DNA of 64,000 bases from Chitinophagaceae bacterium (GCA_019752045.1 JAIEMP010000015.1:62001-126000); one strand, 5' to 3'; shown: positions 17,901 through 26,292, counted from the first letter of the stretch. Program-made: numbers and translations. The notes: generated from the letters alone by a model not told the origin.

Positions 17901-20151
17901 TTGGTCGAATGGTGATTGGTAATGTAAACAACGGACTCACACAACCGGTATTGGTAGTAACCTGTAATGTTGGATTGTACAAGGTTGTAGCAGGATAGGT
18001 AGCGGATACATTTGCATTGCTGCTGTTGTTGATTGGTGCACCAACACCCAGATTCCAGTTCCAGTTAACAATATTTCCAAAGCCACCTGTTAACAAAGAA
18101 GAATCGCTGAAGGTAATGAGCTTGCCTACACATGATGCTGCAACATAACCAAATTTTGCCGTTGGTGTTCTGGTTACAGAAATGGTTTTAACTGTTGTAT
18201 CACTCAGGCAACCGATATCAGTTAACACCGCATAACGGATGGTATACGTACCGGGGTTGGTATATACTTTTGTCGGATTGTTTACATACGCAAACGTTCC
18301 ATCACCAAAATCCCAGAAATGTTTTGTGATGGGCCTGCCACCTGTTGTATTATTCGTGGTCATCGGAATAATCGAATCGGTACATCCCTTTGAAGCCCAT
18401 GTAAAGTCTGCTGTTGGCGGGCCAAACACCTGAAGGTTAAAATTAATAATCTGCTCTCCTGTACAACCATCCGGAGTAGGGTTATTCACTGTTACTGTTA
18501 CAGGATAAATACCTACAACATTATAAATATATGGTGTTGGCAGCCTGAATAAGTAAAGCGTTTTTCCATTTAATACAAAGGTTGAATCAGGAACAGGTGA
18601 ATTATTATTTACAGTGGGATAACCTGTAATCACCCATTTGATATTTAACGGAATATAAGGCAAAGTGATTGCCATGTTAAAAGGAGAACTTTTACAGGCA
18701 ACCGGACTGTTTACAGTAGCGTTTGCATTTTGAGTTGAAACATACTGATAGAGATCTACCACATTTGTACCTGCATTATATCCGTAAGACTCTGCATTAC
18801 CAAAACCATAAGCGATAGCATTAAAACCGGAATCAGATTGTATGGAATATACACCCGAACTTGGTAATGGTTGCTTGAGATAAGAATAATTCGCATCACG
18901 GGGATGAACCGTGAATGCTCCTGTTGGGACTACAGCCCCTGTACCGTCTCTTAATTGAAATGAACTGATGGCAGTTCCGCCATTTGGAATCACCACATTA
19001 AAATAATGATTGAGGATATTAAAGTTGGGTGTTGCATTCCACAATACTTTATTGATATTTTGTTCTACCGGGCTTAAATAAATGACTTCAGGGTCACCCG
19101 GCTGAGCACCGTTGCCACATGCACCTTGTGAAGTAAAATATTGAGTAACGATAATTGGCTTATCCGATTCAATGCGTAAAGGTTGATTGGTAATTGGCAA
19201 ATCGTAATAAAAATTATTGACCAATGGCACACCAATGGGCCCACCGTTTAAAGTAACTACAGCCGTGGGATCAGATACACAAACCCTGTAAAAGTTATTT
19301 GCCTGGTTACCCGCAGCAGTTGCTGTTAAATATTTTTTACCCCAGGCATTTTTGGGAAAAGCCTGCGACATATAATTGTCCGAAGAGGATGAATTAGTGT
19401 TACAGGTAATACTGATTCGACCGCTCCCAGAAAAAACGGCTAACTTTTTACAACCTGCGCCTGTGTTGAGTGATCTGATTAAGGTGCCTGTTAAATCAAC
19501 TCCTAAATGATTATTTCCTGTAACAGCATTGGTAAAATCACCCATGATGTTAAATACCTGTCCCTGTGTAAGTGTAACTGTAAAAGGAACTCCCGCAGGT
19601 TTTGTAAGCGTTGCAGCACTTGGTGTTATTTCAACAGTAGTAGTACCGGTATCAGTTGCAATTACATAAGCCCAGCTGTTTGCGTTGGGTGTGTTGGATC
19701 TGTTGGTATAATTAATGGAGTAATACTCCCGCCCCAAAGTATTGGTTGGAAATAAAATAGAAGCCCCCGAAACACTTGCATTGTAAATATGTGCATAGGC
19801 AACAATGGGCTGATCGCTGACAATATGAATGCCTTTGTTTTCGCCTGCAGTACTTTCGGTTAACAATCTGGCATCCTGACCCACTCCTTTTGGAATTGGG
19901 TTTGATGTAAACACTGTATTTGCCGGAATGCTGTAATTCGCAGTATAACCAATACCCGGAATGGTAACCGTAACATTGGTGGCAGCCTCGGTTGCAAAGT
20001 ACAAAACCATCTCCTGTCCATTGTTTACAGTCATCACCTGATGGTAACCATATGCCACCCAAAAATCTCTTCCCTTGTTTGAAAAATCCTGTGAATTAGA
20101 GTACGAATAAACCAGCAAAAATGCCGGCAGCAGTTTCAATAACTTTCTCAT
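14980..20151 (-). CDS. Giant PKD-repeat adhesin-like protein with T9SS type B sorting domain
   Basis: A signal peptide is followed by an IgGFc-binding-protein-like N-terminal domain (FSNKGRDFWVAYGYHQ through about residue 450). About ten PKD/Ig-like repeats occupy residues 560-1600, with cores such as WDFGDGTFAYVNNP, WRWSFSDGTTST, WDFGDGFVSP and WNWNFGNGVTSS. The last 85 residues are the gliding-motility-type (type B) sorting domain: PNTFTPNGDGINDFWEI, VEIYNTAGTIVH, WDGKWKGQQLPAGTYYYVI. The protein is expected on the cell surface after T9SS export, as an adhesin, matrix or motility-related protein. One two-repeat block appears to be duplicated. It is co-transcribed with PorP/SprF. Confidence 0.95.
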   Translation of the reverse strand: MRKLLKLLPAFLLVYSYSNSQDFSNKGRDFWVAYGYHQVMTVNNGQEMVLYFATEAATNVTVTIPGIGYTANYSIPANTVFTSNPIPKGVGQDARLLTESTAGENKGIHIVSDQPIVAYAHIYNASVSGASILFPTNTLGREYYSINYTNRSNTPNANSWAYVIATDTGTTTVEITPSAATLTKPAGVPFTVTLTQGQVFNIMGDFTNAVTGNNHLGVDLTGTLIRSLNTGAGCKKLAVFSGSGRISITCNTNSSSSDNYMSQAFPKNAWGKKYLTATAAGNQANNFYRVCVSDPTAVVTLNGGPIGVPLVNNFYYDLPITNQPLRIESDKPIIVTQYFTSQGACGNGAQPGDPEVIYLSPVEQNINKVLWNATPNFNILNHYFNVVIPNGGTAISSFQLRDGTGAVVPTGAFTVHPRDANYSYLKQPLPSSGVYSIQSDSGFNAIAYGFGNAESYGYNAGTNVVDLYQYVSTQNANATVNSPVACKSSPFNMAITLPYIPLNIKWVITGYPTVNNNSPVPDSTFVLNGKTLYLFRLPTPYIYNVVGIYPVTVTVNNPTPDGCTGEQIINFNLQVFGPPTADFTWASKGCTDSIIPMTTNNTTGGRPITKHFWDFGDGTFAYVNNPTKVYTNPGTYTIRYAVLTDIGCLSDTTVKTISVTRTPTAKFGYVAASCVGKLITFSDSSLLTGGFGNIVNWNWNLGVGAPINNSSNANVSATYPATTLYNPTLQVTTNTGCVSPLFTLPITIRPNPVPNFTMSFACLPDGVVSFTNTSTIADGSQGLFLNAWNFGDPSTGPLNTSSVTNPTHKYTTVGPYSIKLKVTSNYGCVDSITRVQANIYPQPKADFTAPAEVCWQSPVTFTDGSNGFTHPVTQWRWSFSDGTTSTIRNPVKNFATPGTYTATLFVFTNQGCVSDTITKTVIVNPWPTAANTLSTPLCEKNQITITDNSVPNAGSLVRWYWNLDDGTIINATNNNPITHTYANWGNKVVKLLVESSKGCRSDTLIKTIRINPLPRVGYVLPEVCLSDANAFFFDTTRIADNSESLMTYLWKFNTGSPAVVPGPTPGTSTNKNPSIRFNKADNYLLSLTVTSKDGCRDSVSNIPFTVNGSIPNANFILLPTNGLCSNQDIQIQEKSTVDFGALTKVEIYWDYVNAPTVFETDDNPVTDKIYSHRYPNFQSPLTRTFRIRYRAYTGIICVNDEIRDIVVNASPLTQFTAMPGICLDAVARQITQAVELGGLPGTGVYTGPGVSSTGLFNPAAAGVGIHRIRYTFTAANGCTHFSEQTIEVYPRPAARFVSLLPSCEKNMVMFSDSSVANATSINTWNVDFGDGTPIISYPNKNNIAHVFANYGNYNVVLQVVNNRGCTSVPATLPVRVHPLPRVDFNFPKVCLPAGTATFTNLSTIPDNTDGQFRYKWDFGDGFVSPAGSDTSVIKNPIYTYRNLGPYTVSLKVTSNNNCIDSATKQLVDVFPQPKAAFDSKDSLCLGDLVNFTDESDGIVRDITQWNWNFGNGVTSSVQNPAYLYTIPGFYNVKLQVYSSEGCISDTATKTVNVWPYPALAPGPDIVMLEDGIRKITEFGASATSSQFLWTPPTYLDDPTLKNPTIIRPKDDILYTIYVTGRGGCLSRTTLFVKVLKMPKPPNTFTPNGDGINDFWEIKYLYDYPGCVVEIYNTAGTIVHRSVGYSTPWDGKWKGQQLPAGTYYYVIDPKNGRSRISGYVTILR

Positions 20152-20223
20152 TGCTTAAGCTTGGAATGAATGGCAACCAAGTTAAGTGTTTTCTCTTATT
20201 TATTATAGCAGGTAAAAGAAAAC

Positions 20224-20841
20224 TTATAATAAGTGGATAGAATGTAAATAGCCGGCAGACTGCGGGCCTTTACAAAAAAGTAAATCAAGAATACTGAGGT
20301 TGGGGATGAAGCCAAAACGATCTGCAAACACCTGTTGATAGGCCGGGTAATGCAGTTCTGTTGAAACACTGAATTGCTGAATATCAGTAGTGTGTTTACC
20401 TGTGTGTAGATTTTCAGTTTCAGCCATAATGGCAATCTTTAGCTTCATTCGGTCAAGAGCCCATTGAGTCGTTTTCAAATTAAGATCCAGCAAAAATTTT
20501 TCTCTCCGTTTGAAGAGTTGCTCCATCCCCGGAGCATAATCTTCGAACCATGGGGACTTCCGGTAAGCACTCTGAATTCCCCTCCAATGTGTCCTTTGCC
20601 AGGGTTCGGTATAGGAAATCTGCACATCCCTCAGAACTTGCTTTTTGTCCCTCCCGCCAATAAGGGGAACCGTAAGAAGGAGAGGGCCGTTTGCCCCCAC
20701 TAATCTGGCCCTGTTTAAATGAAGTGATTTTTGATAAGCCACACTTGGTAAAAAATTGCAATTTGTTTGATTTATTAAACTTAAAAAAGATTTAATTGCC
20801 CCAAAATACTGCAAATCAATATAATTACCTTCAATAAGCAT
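20224..20841 (-). CDS. WbqC family protein
   Basis: The 205-residue protein carries the WbqC family features: an N-terminal YFGAIKSFLSLINQ, CNFLPSVAYQKSLHLNRARL, LLLTVPLIGG, and the WQRTHWRGIQSAYRKSPWFEDY stretch around residue 95. The family is named from an O-antigen cluster and may modify or transfer sugars or amino groups. Its mechanism is not established. It stands alone on the minus strand between the PKD gene and an AT-rich gap. Start at ATG 20841. Confidence 0.9.
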   Translation of the reverse strand: MLIEGNYIDLQYFGAIKSFLSLINQTNCNFLPSVAYQKSLHLNRARLVGANGPLLLTVPLIGGRDKKQVLRDVQISYTEPWQRTHWRGIQSAYRKSPWFEDYAPGMEQLFKRREKFLLDLNLKTTQWALDRMKLKIAIMAETENLHTGKHTTDIQQFSVSTELHYPAYQQVFADRFGFIPNLSILDLLFCKGPQSAGYLHSIHLL

Positions 20842-21116
20842 GTTTAAAATTTGACCTTAATCCCAAACTCAAATTGGAACCTTTTTATATATTTTCGTCT
20901 TTTAAAATTATTAAATTAATATTCAATTACTATTACTTAAATATTTAAATAACAACCAAATATATTGATAATTTTATACTACAAAATAGAGCATCAAAAT
21001 ATGTCTGCTTTTATTTTTATTGCACTAAGTATTTTAGCGCAAATTTATGGTTTGTTTTTGGGGTTCAGGAAAAAAATTGACAGCATTCCCCTATTTTGCA
21101 TTCAAAGTAAACAGTT
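20842..21116. other. AT-rich divergent intergenic region
   Basis: This gap separates the divergent WbqC and LEA-like genes and is strikingly AT-rich between 20880 and 21000. CTATTTTGCA near 21091 could be the -7 region for the LEA-like gene. I see no gene or repeat. Confidence 0.4.
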
Positions 21117-21578
21117 GTGAAAAAACTCATTTTGGGACTAACCCTATTTACCCTTACCACCATTTCCTGCAATACATTTAAAACTCCCGAGTACAAAGAA
21201 TTCAGAAACGTGGGGATTGAACAAATGGGGTTTTCTGAGTCGGTCATTAAAATGGAATTGGTTTATACCAACCCCAACCGGTTCGGTTTCCAGGTGAGAA
21301 AAACGGAGGCTGATGTGTATGTGGATGATGTTTATCTGGGACGGGCTATCAGTGATACGTTAATTAAAGTTGACAGAAAGTCAGATTTTGTAATCCCACT
21401 TAAGATCCAGACGGATACCAAAAACATGCTTAAAAATTCATGGCAGGCGCTCACAAACAAGACCGTTTTAATACGGGCAACCGGCACCATTACGGCAGGA
21501 GTTGCGGGTATTTTCAAGACCATTCCGCTTGCCTATGAGGGGCGGCACGAAACCAGTTTTTTTCTCCCGAAACCCTAA
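21117..21578 (+). CDS. LEA type 2-like lipoprotein
   Basis: The gene starts with GTG at 21117; no ATG precedes the lipoprotein signal MKKLILGLTLFTLTTISC (lipobox TISC, Cys at 18). The body resembles LEA-14/WHy domains: FRNVGIEQMGFSESVIKMELVYTNPNRFGFQ, where paired beta strands and the YTNPN word are typical, then a basic second half. The family forms a fibronectin-like beta sandwich, probably facing the periplasm or surface. No specific role is known. A bidirectional terminator separates it from the convergent HMA-like gene. Confidence 0.8.
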   Translation: MKKLILGLTLFTLTTISCNTFKTPEYKEFRNVGIEQMGFSESVIKMELVYTNPNRFGFQVRKTEADVYVDDVYLGRAISDTLIKVDRKSDFVIPLKIQTDTKNMLKNSWQALTNKTVLIRATGTITAGVAGIFKTIPLAYEGRHETSFFLPKP

Positions 21579-21613
21579 AATTGTTATTCAAAAATTTCTT
21601 TCAGGGCATAAAA

Positions 21614-21641
21614 AAAGTCCGGAGAACCTTCTCCGGACTTT
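21614..21641. terminator. Bidirectional terminator between convergent genes
   Basis: AAAGTCCGGAGAA and TTCTCCGGACTTT form a 13-pair perfect stem around CC, with A residues on the left and T residues on the right. It can serve both the LEA-like gene and the minus-strand HMA gene. Confidence 0.9.
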
Positions 21642-21660
21642 CCATTTTTGAACCTTATGC

Positions 21661-22020
21661 TTAATTTTTTTTGGGAGGACCTCCTCCGTCGGCTACCCGT
21701 TTGCAGCAGATTGGTAGTCGTTTATATTGTTCTTCAGTTGCCAAAACATCGTTGGCATCAAAGCCGATATTGGCGATCGCTGTCTTAATATTTTCGATAT
21801 TTGTACGATCGCTGAGGTAAGTGATCGTTGTAATTTTTTTACGGATATCAACCACTACTTTGGCTACACCTTCTTCCACACGCATGAACTTTTCAATCAT
21901 GTCTTTACACTCCACACATTGCGCCTGAGGTGTTTTAATTTGAACAACAATTGGTTTTTTGTATTGAGAAAAACCGGAGACTGCCGAAAAAAGAAGGATG
22001 GAAACGAGTAAGGATCTCAT
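21661..22020 (-). CDS. Secreted HMA-like (heavy-metal-associated) protein
   Basis: A signal peptide (MRSLLVSILLFSAVSGFS) leads to an HMA-like ferredoxin fold of about 70 residues. The metal-binding CxxC is present as QCVECKDMIEKFM, and the central VVVDIRKKITTITYL strands are typical. The C-terminal tail adds a second Cys pair (LPICCKRV). It probably binds a soft metal in the periplasm, or acts in redox. It lies 25 bases after pyrE on the same strand, which may be a chance operon. It is unrelated in position to the metal cluster at the window's end. Confidence 0.8.
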   Translation of the reverse strand: MRSLLVSILLFSAVSGFSQYKKPIVVQIKTPQAQCVECKDMIEKFMRVEEGVAKVVVDIRKKITTITYLSDRTNIENIKTAIANIGFDANDVLATEEQYKRLPICCKRVADGGGPPKKN

Positions 22021-22045
22021 GAATAGAATATTTTCCCTGAAATTA

Positions 22046-22678
22046 TCAATTTACAAGCCAATGCGCAGGGTCCTGCGACCACTTTAACAAAACTTCTTGC
22101 TCTGCAGCCTCTACAATCTGCTTTTCAACGGCCAGTTGAATGAGTGTCGGGTAATTGGTGAGTGAACGGTAATCAACCCCAGCTGTTAGAAAGGCATTTT
22201 TAGCTACTTCAAATCCATAATTAAAGATAGAAACCATACCGATTACTTCAACTTCGGCTTTACGGAGCACTTCCACCACTTCCAGACTGCTTTTCCCGGT
22301 TGAAATGAGATCTTCAATCACCACAACCTTTTGTCCGGCTTCGTAAGAACCTTCAATTTGGTTACCCAAACCATGCTCCTTTGGTTTTGGCCGCACATAT
22401 ACATAAGGCAGCTTCAACTGATCGGCTGCCATTGCTCCCCATGCGATTCCTGCGGTTGCAACACCGGCCAATAATTCCGCTTCAGGAAACTGATCGAAGA
22501 TGACATTACACATTTCACTCTTAATAAACTCCCTTACATGCGGAAAAGACAATACTTTGCGGTTATCGCAGTAAATCGGGCTCTTCCATCCACTGGCCCA
22601 GGTAAAAGGCTCTTTTACATTTAAACGGATGGCCTTAACTTGTAATAACTTTTCTGCTACGGCTTGTTCGTTGGTCAT
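22046..22678 (-). CDS. pyrE: Orotate phosphoribosyltransferase
   Basis: PyrE joins orotate to PRPP to make orotidine monophosphate in pyrimidine synthesis. The 210 residues fit the family. Motifs are FTWASGWKSPIYCDNRKVLSFP near the N-terminus, AGVATAGIAWGAMAA, YVRPKPKEHGLGNQIEG and the PRPP loop VVVIEDLISTGKSS around residue 120. TACCTTCG just upstream of the ATG is a near-consensus -7 element, so the mRNA leader may be very short. The HMA-like gene follows downstream. Confidence 0.97.
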   Translation of the reverse strand: MTNEQAVAEKLLQVKAIRLNVKEPFTWASGWKSPIYCDNRKVLSFPHVREFIKSEMCNVIFDQFPEAELLAGVATAGIAWGAMAADQLKLPYVYVRPKPKEHGLGNQIEGSYEAGQKVVVIEDLISTGKSSLEVVEVLRKAEVEVIGMVSIFNYGFEVAKNAFLTAGVDYRSLTNYPTLIQLAVEKQIVEAAEQEVLLKWSQDPAHWLVN

Positions 22679-22756
22679 GCGGCGAAGGTAGGAAAATGGG
22701 GAGAAGAAAGTGGGTAGTGAATAGTGAGTAGTAAATCAAAAACGAACAGAAAGTAA

Positions 22757-22808
22757 TTGGGAGTTGGGATTTGGGAATTTGGAATTTGGGATTTGGGATT
22801 TGGGATTT
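22757..22808. repeat. Tandem TTGGGAT heptamer repeats
   Basis: About seven imperfect copies of TTGGGAT/TTGGGAATT lie between the divergent pyrE and Nudix genes, followed by a short TTGAACC-type tandem (22831-22850). A single similar word recurs at 42975 before the four-helix-bundle gene. Confidence 0.8.
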
Positions 22809-22855
22809 ACATTATGATTAGCTTTCAACCTTGAACCTTGAACCTTCAACCTTCT

Positions 22856-23473
22856 ATGTATATCAAAATTTACTTTGGCGATAAACCTGTTTTTCTTTGC
22901 AATGAAATTGATGATACTATTCATGAATACATGCATCATCCTGATGCGGTGTTTATTGATGAAATCACCAGCCCCGCTATTAAATCTTTGCTGCATGAAA
23001 TAGCAAAAGAAGAATTTCATGCAGGTATATTGTGGGATGAGGATATGGAGAAACTGAAGAAAGCATTCTTTAAACATTTTAAACCTGTTACAGCTGCAGG
23101 TGGTTTGGTAGAAAATGAAAAAGGAGAAGTGTTACTCATTTTCCGCAGAGGTAAATGGGATCTGCCAAAAGGAAAATTAGATAAAGGCGAAACCATTGAA
23201 CAATGTGCATTGCGTGAAGTAGAAGAAGAAACCGGCCTGAAGGATATTAAATTAGTAAACCCACTGATGGTTACGTATCATACCTATAACGATTATGGCA
23301 AACAAATGCTGAAAGACTCTCACTGGTTTGTGATGAAAGTAAAAGGAAAGCAAAATATTACTCCGCAAACAGAAGAGGACATTACCGAAATAAAATGGGT
23401 GAAGAAGAAAGATGTGAAAAATTATTTCGACAATATTTTTCCTTCTGTGAAAGATGTGTTGAGTTTAATTTAA
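22856..23473 (+). CDS. Nudix hydrolase
   Basis: The Nudix box is complete: GKLDKGETIEQCALREVEEETGL, in two overlapping parts, around residues 118-140 (G-x5-E-x7-REVEEETG). The protein has an N-terminal extension of about 75 residues (MYIKIYFGDKPVFLCNEID) of unknown role before the core. Such enzymes cleave nucleoside diphosphates linked to another group; the substrate cannot be read from the sequence. The track start (TTG 22838) is rejected in favour of ATG 22856, because the upstream codons lie in the tandem-repeat tail. It ends two bases from the convergent thioesterase gene. Confidence 0.92.
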   Translation: MYIKIYFGDKPVFLCNEIDDTIHEYMHHPDAVFIDEITSPAIKSLLHEIAKEEFHAGILWDEDMEKLKKAFFKHFKPVTAAGGLVENEKGEVLLIFRRGKWDLPKGKLDKGETIEQCALREVEEETGLKDIKLVNPLMVTYHTYNDYGKQMLKDSHWFVMKVKGKQNITPQTEEDITEIKWVKKKDVKNYFDNIFPSVKDVLSLI

Positions 23474-23475
23474 CA

Positions 23476-23907
23476 CTATGGCTTTTTCAAGATCGCAACC
23501 GTTAACCTGCTAACACAAATCAACTTCTCCCTTTCATCATAAATTTTAATGTCCCACACATGCGTGCTGTTACCAATATGCAGAGGCTGTGCAATACCTG
23601 TTACCAATCCTTTTCTTGCAGAACGTACATGATTGGCATTGATCTCCAAGCCTACACAAATAAATTTTTCAGGATCAATGATCTTGGCAGATGCAACACT
23701 TCCAATCGTTTCAGCTAATACACAACTGGCACCACCATGCAGCAAACCGTAAGGTTGTATTGTTCGATGATCAACCGGCATGGTTGCTTTCAGAAAATCG
23801 GCACCAACTTCTGTAAAAGCAATACCAATATGATCGCCCATGGTTGCTGTACCAATCCTTTTAAAATCATCAAGCGACAGATCTTTCTTAAACCAAATAG
23901 AGCTCAT
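23476..23907 (-). CDS. Hotdog-fold acyl-CoA thioesterase (PaaI/MenI type)
   Basis: The 143-residue protein is a 4HBT-type hotdog thioesterase. The active-site region is YGLLHGGASCVLAETIGS (residues about 53-70), where HGG and the acidic E of AETIGS match the PaaI/YdiI group. GLEINANHVRSARKG is the following strand. MenI-type enzymes release 1,4-dihydroxy-2-naphthoate from its CoA ester in menaquinone synthesis; the general class is certain but the substrate is not. It follows coaD by eight bases and is likely co-transcribed. Confidence 0.88.
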   Translation of the reverse strand: MSSIWFKKDLSLDDFKRIGTATMGDHIGIAFTEVGADFLKATMPVDHRTIQPYGLLHGGASCVLAETIGSVASAKIIDPEKFICVGLEINANHVRSARKGLVTGIAQPLHIGNSTHVWDIKIYDEREKLICVSRLTVAILKKP

Positions 23908-23915
23908 AGTTGGAA

Positions 23916-24386
23916 TTACTTTGCTACTGTTTTATTAACCGCATCGGGCAAAAATGGTGATGCATCGCCGCCATTGCGGATGACATCTCTTACCAGTGTT
24001 GATGCGACTGAAGTATATTGAGGTAAACAGGTGAGAAAGATTGTTTCAATATCATGATCCAGACTGCGGTTCATATCTGCAATGGCTTTTTCATACTCAA
24101 AATCATTGACGTAACGGATACCTCTAAGTATAAATTTCGCCTGTACACGTTTGCAGCAATCAACTGTTAATCCATCATACACCACTGCTTCTACCCTGTT
24201 ATCGCCTTTAAAAATTTCATTGATCCATTCTATCCGTTGTTCCTCGCTGAACATAGGTACTTTATTGGCATTACGACCGATACCAATATAAACTTTATCG
24301 AACAGATCCAATGAACGCTGGATAATATCAAGATGACCAACTGTAATGGGATCGAATGTTCCGGGGAATAGACAAATGCGTTGCAT
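23916..24386 (-). CDS. coaD: Phosphopantetheine adenylyltransferase
   Basis: CoaD adenylates 4'-phosphopantetheine, the fourth step of coenzyme A synthesis. The 156 residues fit. The nucleotidyltransferase motif appears as PGTFDPITVGHLDII (residues 8-22), followed by GIGRNANKVPMFS and LRGIRYVNDFEYE. The tail YTSVASTLVRDVIRNGGD contains the ISSTxVR-type substrate loop. It is followed closely by a thioesterase, a loose CoA-themed pair. Confidence 0.97.
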   Translation of the reverse strand: MQRICLFPGTFDPITVGHLDIIQRSLDLFDKVYIGIGRNANKVPMFSEEQRIEWINEIFKGDNRVEAVVYDGLTVDCCKRVQAKFILRGIRYVNDFEYEKAIADMNRSLDHDIETIFLTCLPQYTSVASTLVRDVIRNGGDASPFLPDAVNKTVAK

Positions 24387-24444
24387 GCAATTGATTTAGA
24401 GGTCGAATATCGAATGAATGATTGATAAAAACAAATAACTGTTC

Positions 24445-25824
24445 TTACTGCTCAGCTTTTTCAGTATTCGCATCTGCATAAGGCCATTGCTGTTGATACT
24501 TTGCAAAAATAAAATACACAATAACCCCTGCACTGATGAGCACAAGGAAAGACAGCATAATATTTAGCCCGGTAGCAAAGAAGACAAACAACCACAGTAA
24601 TATGGCAATGATCACCGGCAATGGATACAAAGGCATCTTATAAGGCAAATGAGACGTTCCATTTCGTTTGCGCAAAAGAATAACACCAATGGCCTGTCCA
24701 ATAAACTGAATCATGATCCGCATGGCTAATACGCCGCTGATCACATCACTCATCCTGAATAATAAACTGAACACAAATGAAATAGCAGCAAGCACGAGTA
24801 AGGAAACATAAGGAAAATCTTTTGTTGGATGAAGCTTTGCAAACACCTGAAAGAATAATCCATCTTTTGCTGCAGCATAAGGAACACGACTATATCCTAA
24901 CATCACTGCAAACAAAGAAGCCAGTGCCACCCATAAGATCATGATGGTTGCAGTATTCGCAGCGTTTGAACCAAACAGTCGTTCAATAAAAGTGCTGATG
25001 ACAAAATGATTCTGTCCACTATCCTGCCATTGTTTGATCTCCTGCCATGGAATAACACTTGTAACACTGATGTTCATGGCAAGATATAATACTGCAATAC
25101 CAATCACAGAAATAAACATGCTGCGTGGAATATTCTTACCGGGATTTTTTATTTCTCCTCCTAAATGACACACATTGTAATAACCCAAATAACTATAGAT
25201 GGATTTGATGCATGCCTGTCCAAATACAAATGAAGCAATATGTGCCCAGTTGAAATGCGTTTGTACATCCTGCAACGGTGCTGTAAAATTTCCATAAGCA
25301 AGTCCACCGCCAATGATCCAACCTAATGTAAGAATAACACCTGCCCATAACAACACACCAATCTTTCCGATGCTGTCAATCTTACGATACAATAAAATGG
25401 TAATGAAAATAATCACAGCTCCTGACAATCCTTTCTGCTGCCATTCACTTAACGGCACTAAGTAACCGAAGTATTGTGCAAAACCAATTGCTGCTGATGC
25501 TGCAACCAGCGGTGCCTGTATGACTGTTTGCCACACATAGAGAAACGACATCATTTTCCCCAGCTTATGTTTGCCGTATGCTTCTTTTAAAAAGTTATAA
25601 CTGCCGCCTGCCAATGGATAAGCTGCTCCCAGCTCACTCCAGATCATAGCATCAATCAACGACAATACAGCTCCTGCAACCCATGCCCACAAATACATAC
25701 CCCCAACCAAACCAATCACAATGGGCAACGAAATAAACGGACCAATTCCCACCATGTCGATCATGTTGAGAACAGTTGATTGAAACAAACCCAGCCTACG
25801 TTGTAAAGATTGTGCAGCAGCCAT
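24445..25824 (-). CDS. APC superfamily amino acid permease
   Basis: The 459-residue protein has about twelve membrane segments. The first helix holds NMIDMVGIGPFISLPIVIG, the unwound Gly-rich segment of APC transporters, followed by WSELGAAYPLAGGSYNFLKEAYG. A conserved GGEIKNPGKNIPRSMFISV comes near residue 220. It likely imports or exchanges amino acids. The exact substrate is unknown. It is 58 bases upstream of coaD on the same strand. Confidence 0.92.
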   Translation of the reverse strand: MAAAQSLQRRLGLFQSTVLNMIDMVGIGPFISLPIVIGLVGGMYLWAWVAGAVLSLIDAMIWSELGAAYPLAGGSYNFLKEAYGKHKLGKMMSFLYVWQTVIQAPLVAASAAIGFAQYFGYLVPLSEWQQKGLSGAVIIFITILLYRKIDSIGKIGVLLWAGVILTLGWIIGGGLAYGNFTAPLQDVQTHFNWAHIASFVFGQACIKSIYSYLGYYNVCHLGGEIKNPGKNIPRSMFISVIGIAVLYLAMNISVTSVIPWQEIKQWQDSGQNHFVISTFIERLFGSNAANTATIMILWVALASLFAVMLGYSRVPYAAAKDGLFFQVFAKLHPTKDFPYVSLLVLAAISFVFSLLFRMSDVISGVLAMRIMIQFIGQAIGVILLRKRNGTSHLPYKMPLYPLPVIIAILLWLFVFFATGLNIMLSFLVLISAGVIVYFIFAKYQQQWPYADANTEKAEQ

Positions 25825-25937
25825 GCTTTGGTATTGCAGGTAATTTAGCTATTGTTTTTTATTGACTGCTGAAACTGTATGAACATTTATTCAACACTAA
25901 CAGTTGTATGACAAATCATTTTAAAAAACTATATCAA

Positions 25938-26210
25938 TCACTCATAAGATTGAAAAATCATAACAGCAAAAATGGAAGTGAAAAAGACCCAATACATTGC
26001 CAGAAAGAAATTAGCCCTTCGACGTAATTTTTGTTCATTCGAATTCCCAACTATTGACAATGGGAAAAACATGGCAGGGTTAAATATACCGACGAAGAAA
26101 GATTGAATAAAATAGCTTTTTGCGTTTTTAGGATTTTTGATATAAGCTCTTAAATAAACATTGCCATAAAAAAAGATACCGGCTACAGCTATCAAAATAA
26201 GAATCAGCAT
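25938..26210 (-). CDS. Small membrane protein, 90 residues
   Basis: The product has an N-terminal helix (MLILILIAVAGIFFYG), a short basic loop (IKNPKNAKSYFI), a middle hydrophobic stretch and a C-terminal helix (FFLAMYWVFFTSIFAVMIF). It has no recognised family. The track start (TTG at 26228) lies inside the smc terminator stem, so ATG 26210 is chosen. It lies downstream of smc but is separated from it by the terminator. Confidence 0.6.
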   Translation of the reverse strand: MLILILIAVAGIFFYGNVYLRAYIKNPKNAKSYFIQSFFVGIFNPAMFFPLSIVGNSNEQKLRRRANFFLAMYWVFFTSIFAVMIFQSYE

Positions 26211-26220
26211 GACTAAAATT

Positions 26221-26253
26221 AAAAACAAAACGGGACATTAAGTCCCGTTTTTA
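26221..26253 (-). terminator. Terminator after smc
   Basis: On the minus strand, AAAACGGGAC and GTCCCGTTTT pair around a five-base loop and run into TTTTGTTTTT. It ends the smc transcript just before the small membrane protein gene. Confidence 0.85.
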
Positions 26254-26292
26254 TATTCAATGGTTCAGGCCACTGTAAGCGTCCCGACCCTA

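Noticed and set aside
15647-19755. Many plus-strand ORFs opposite the PKD gene
   Set aside because: They are shadows of the long minus-strand frame with no recognisable motifs.
22736-23077. 113-residue minus-strand ORF opposite the Nudix gene
   Set aside because: It is an antisense reading of the Nudix gene and of the heptamer repeats.
26211-26228. TTG start for the small membrane protein
   Set aside because: It lies within the stem of the smc terminator; ATG 26210 is the better start.
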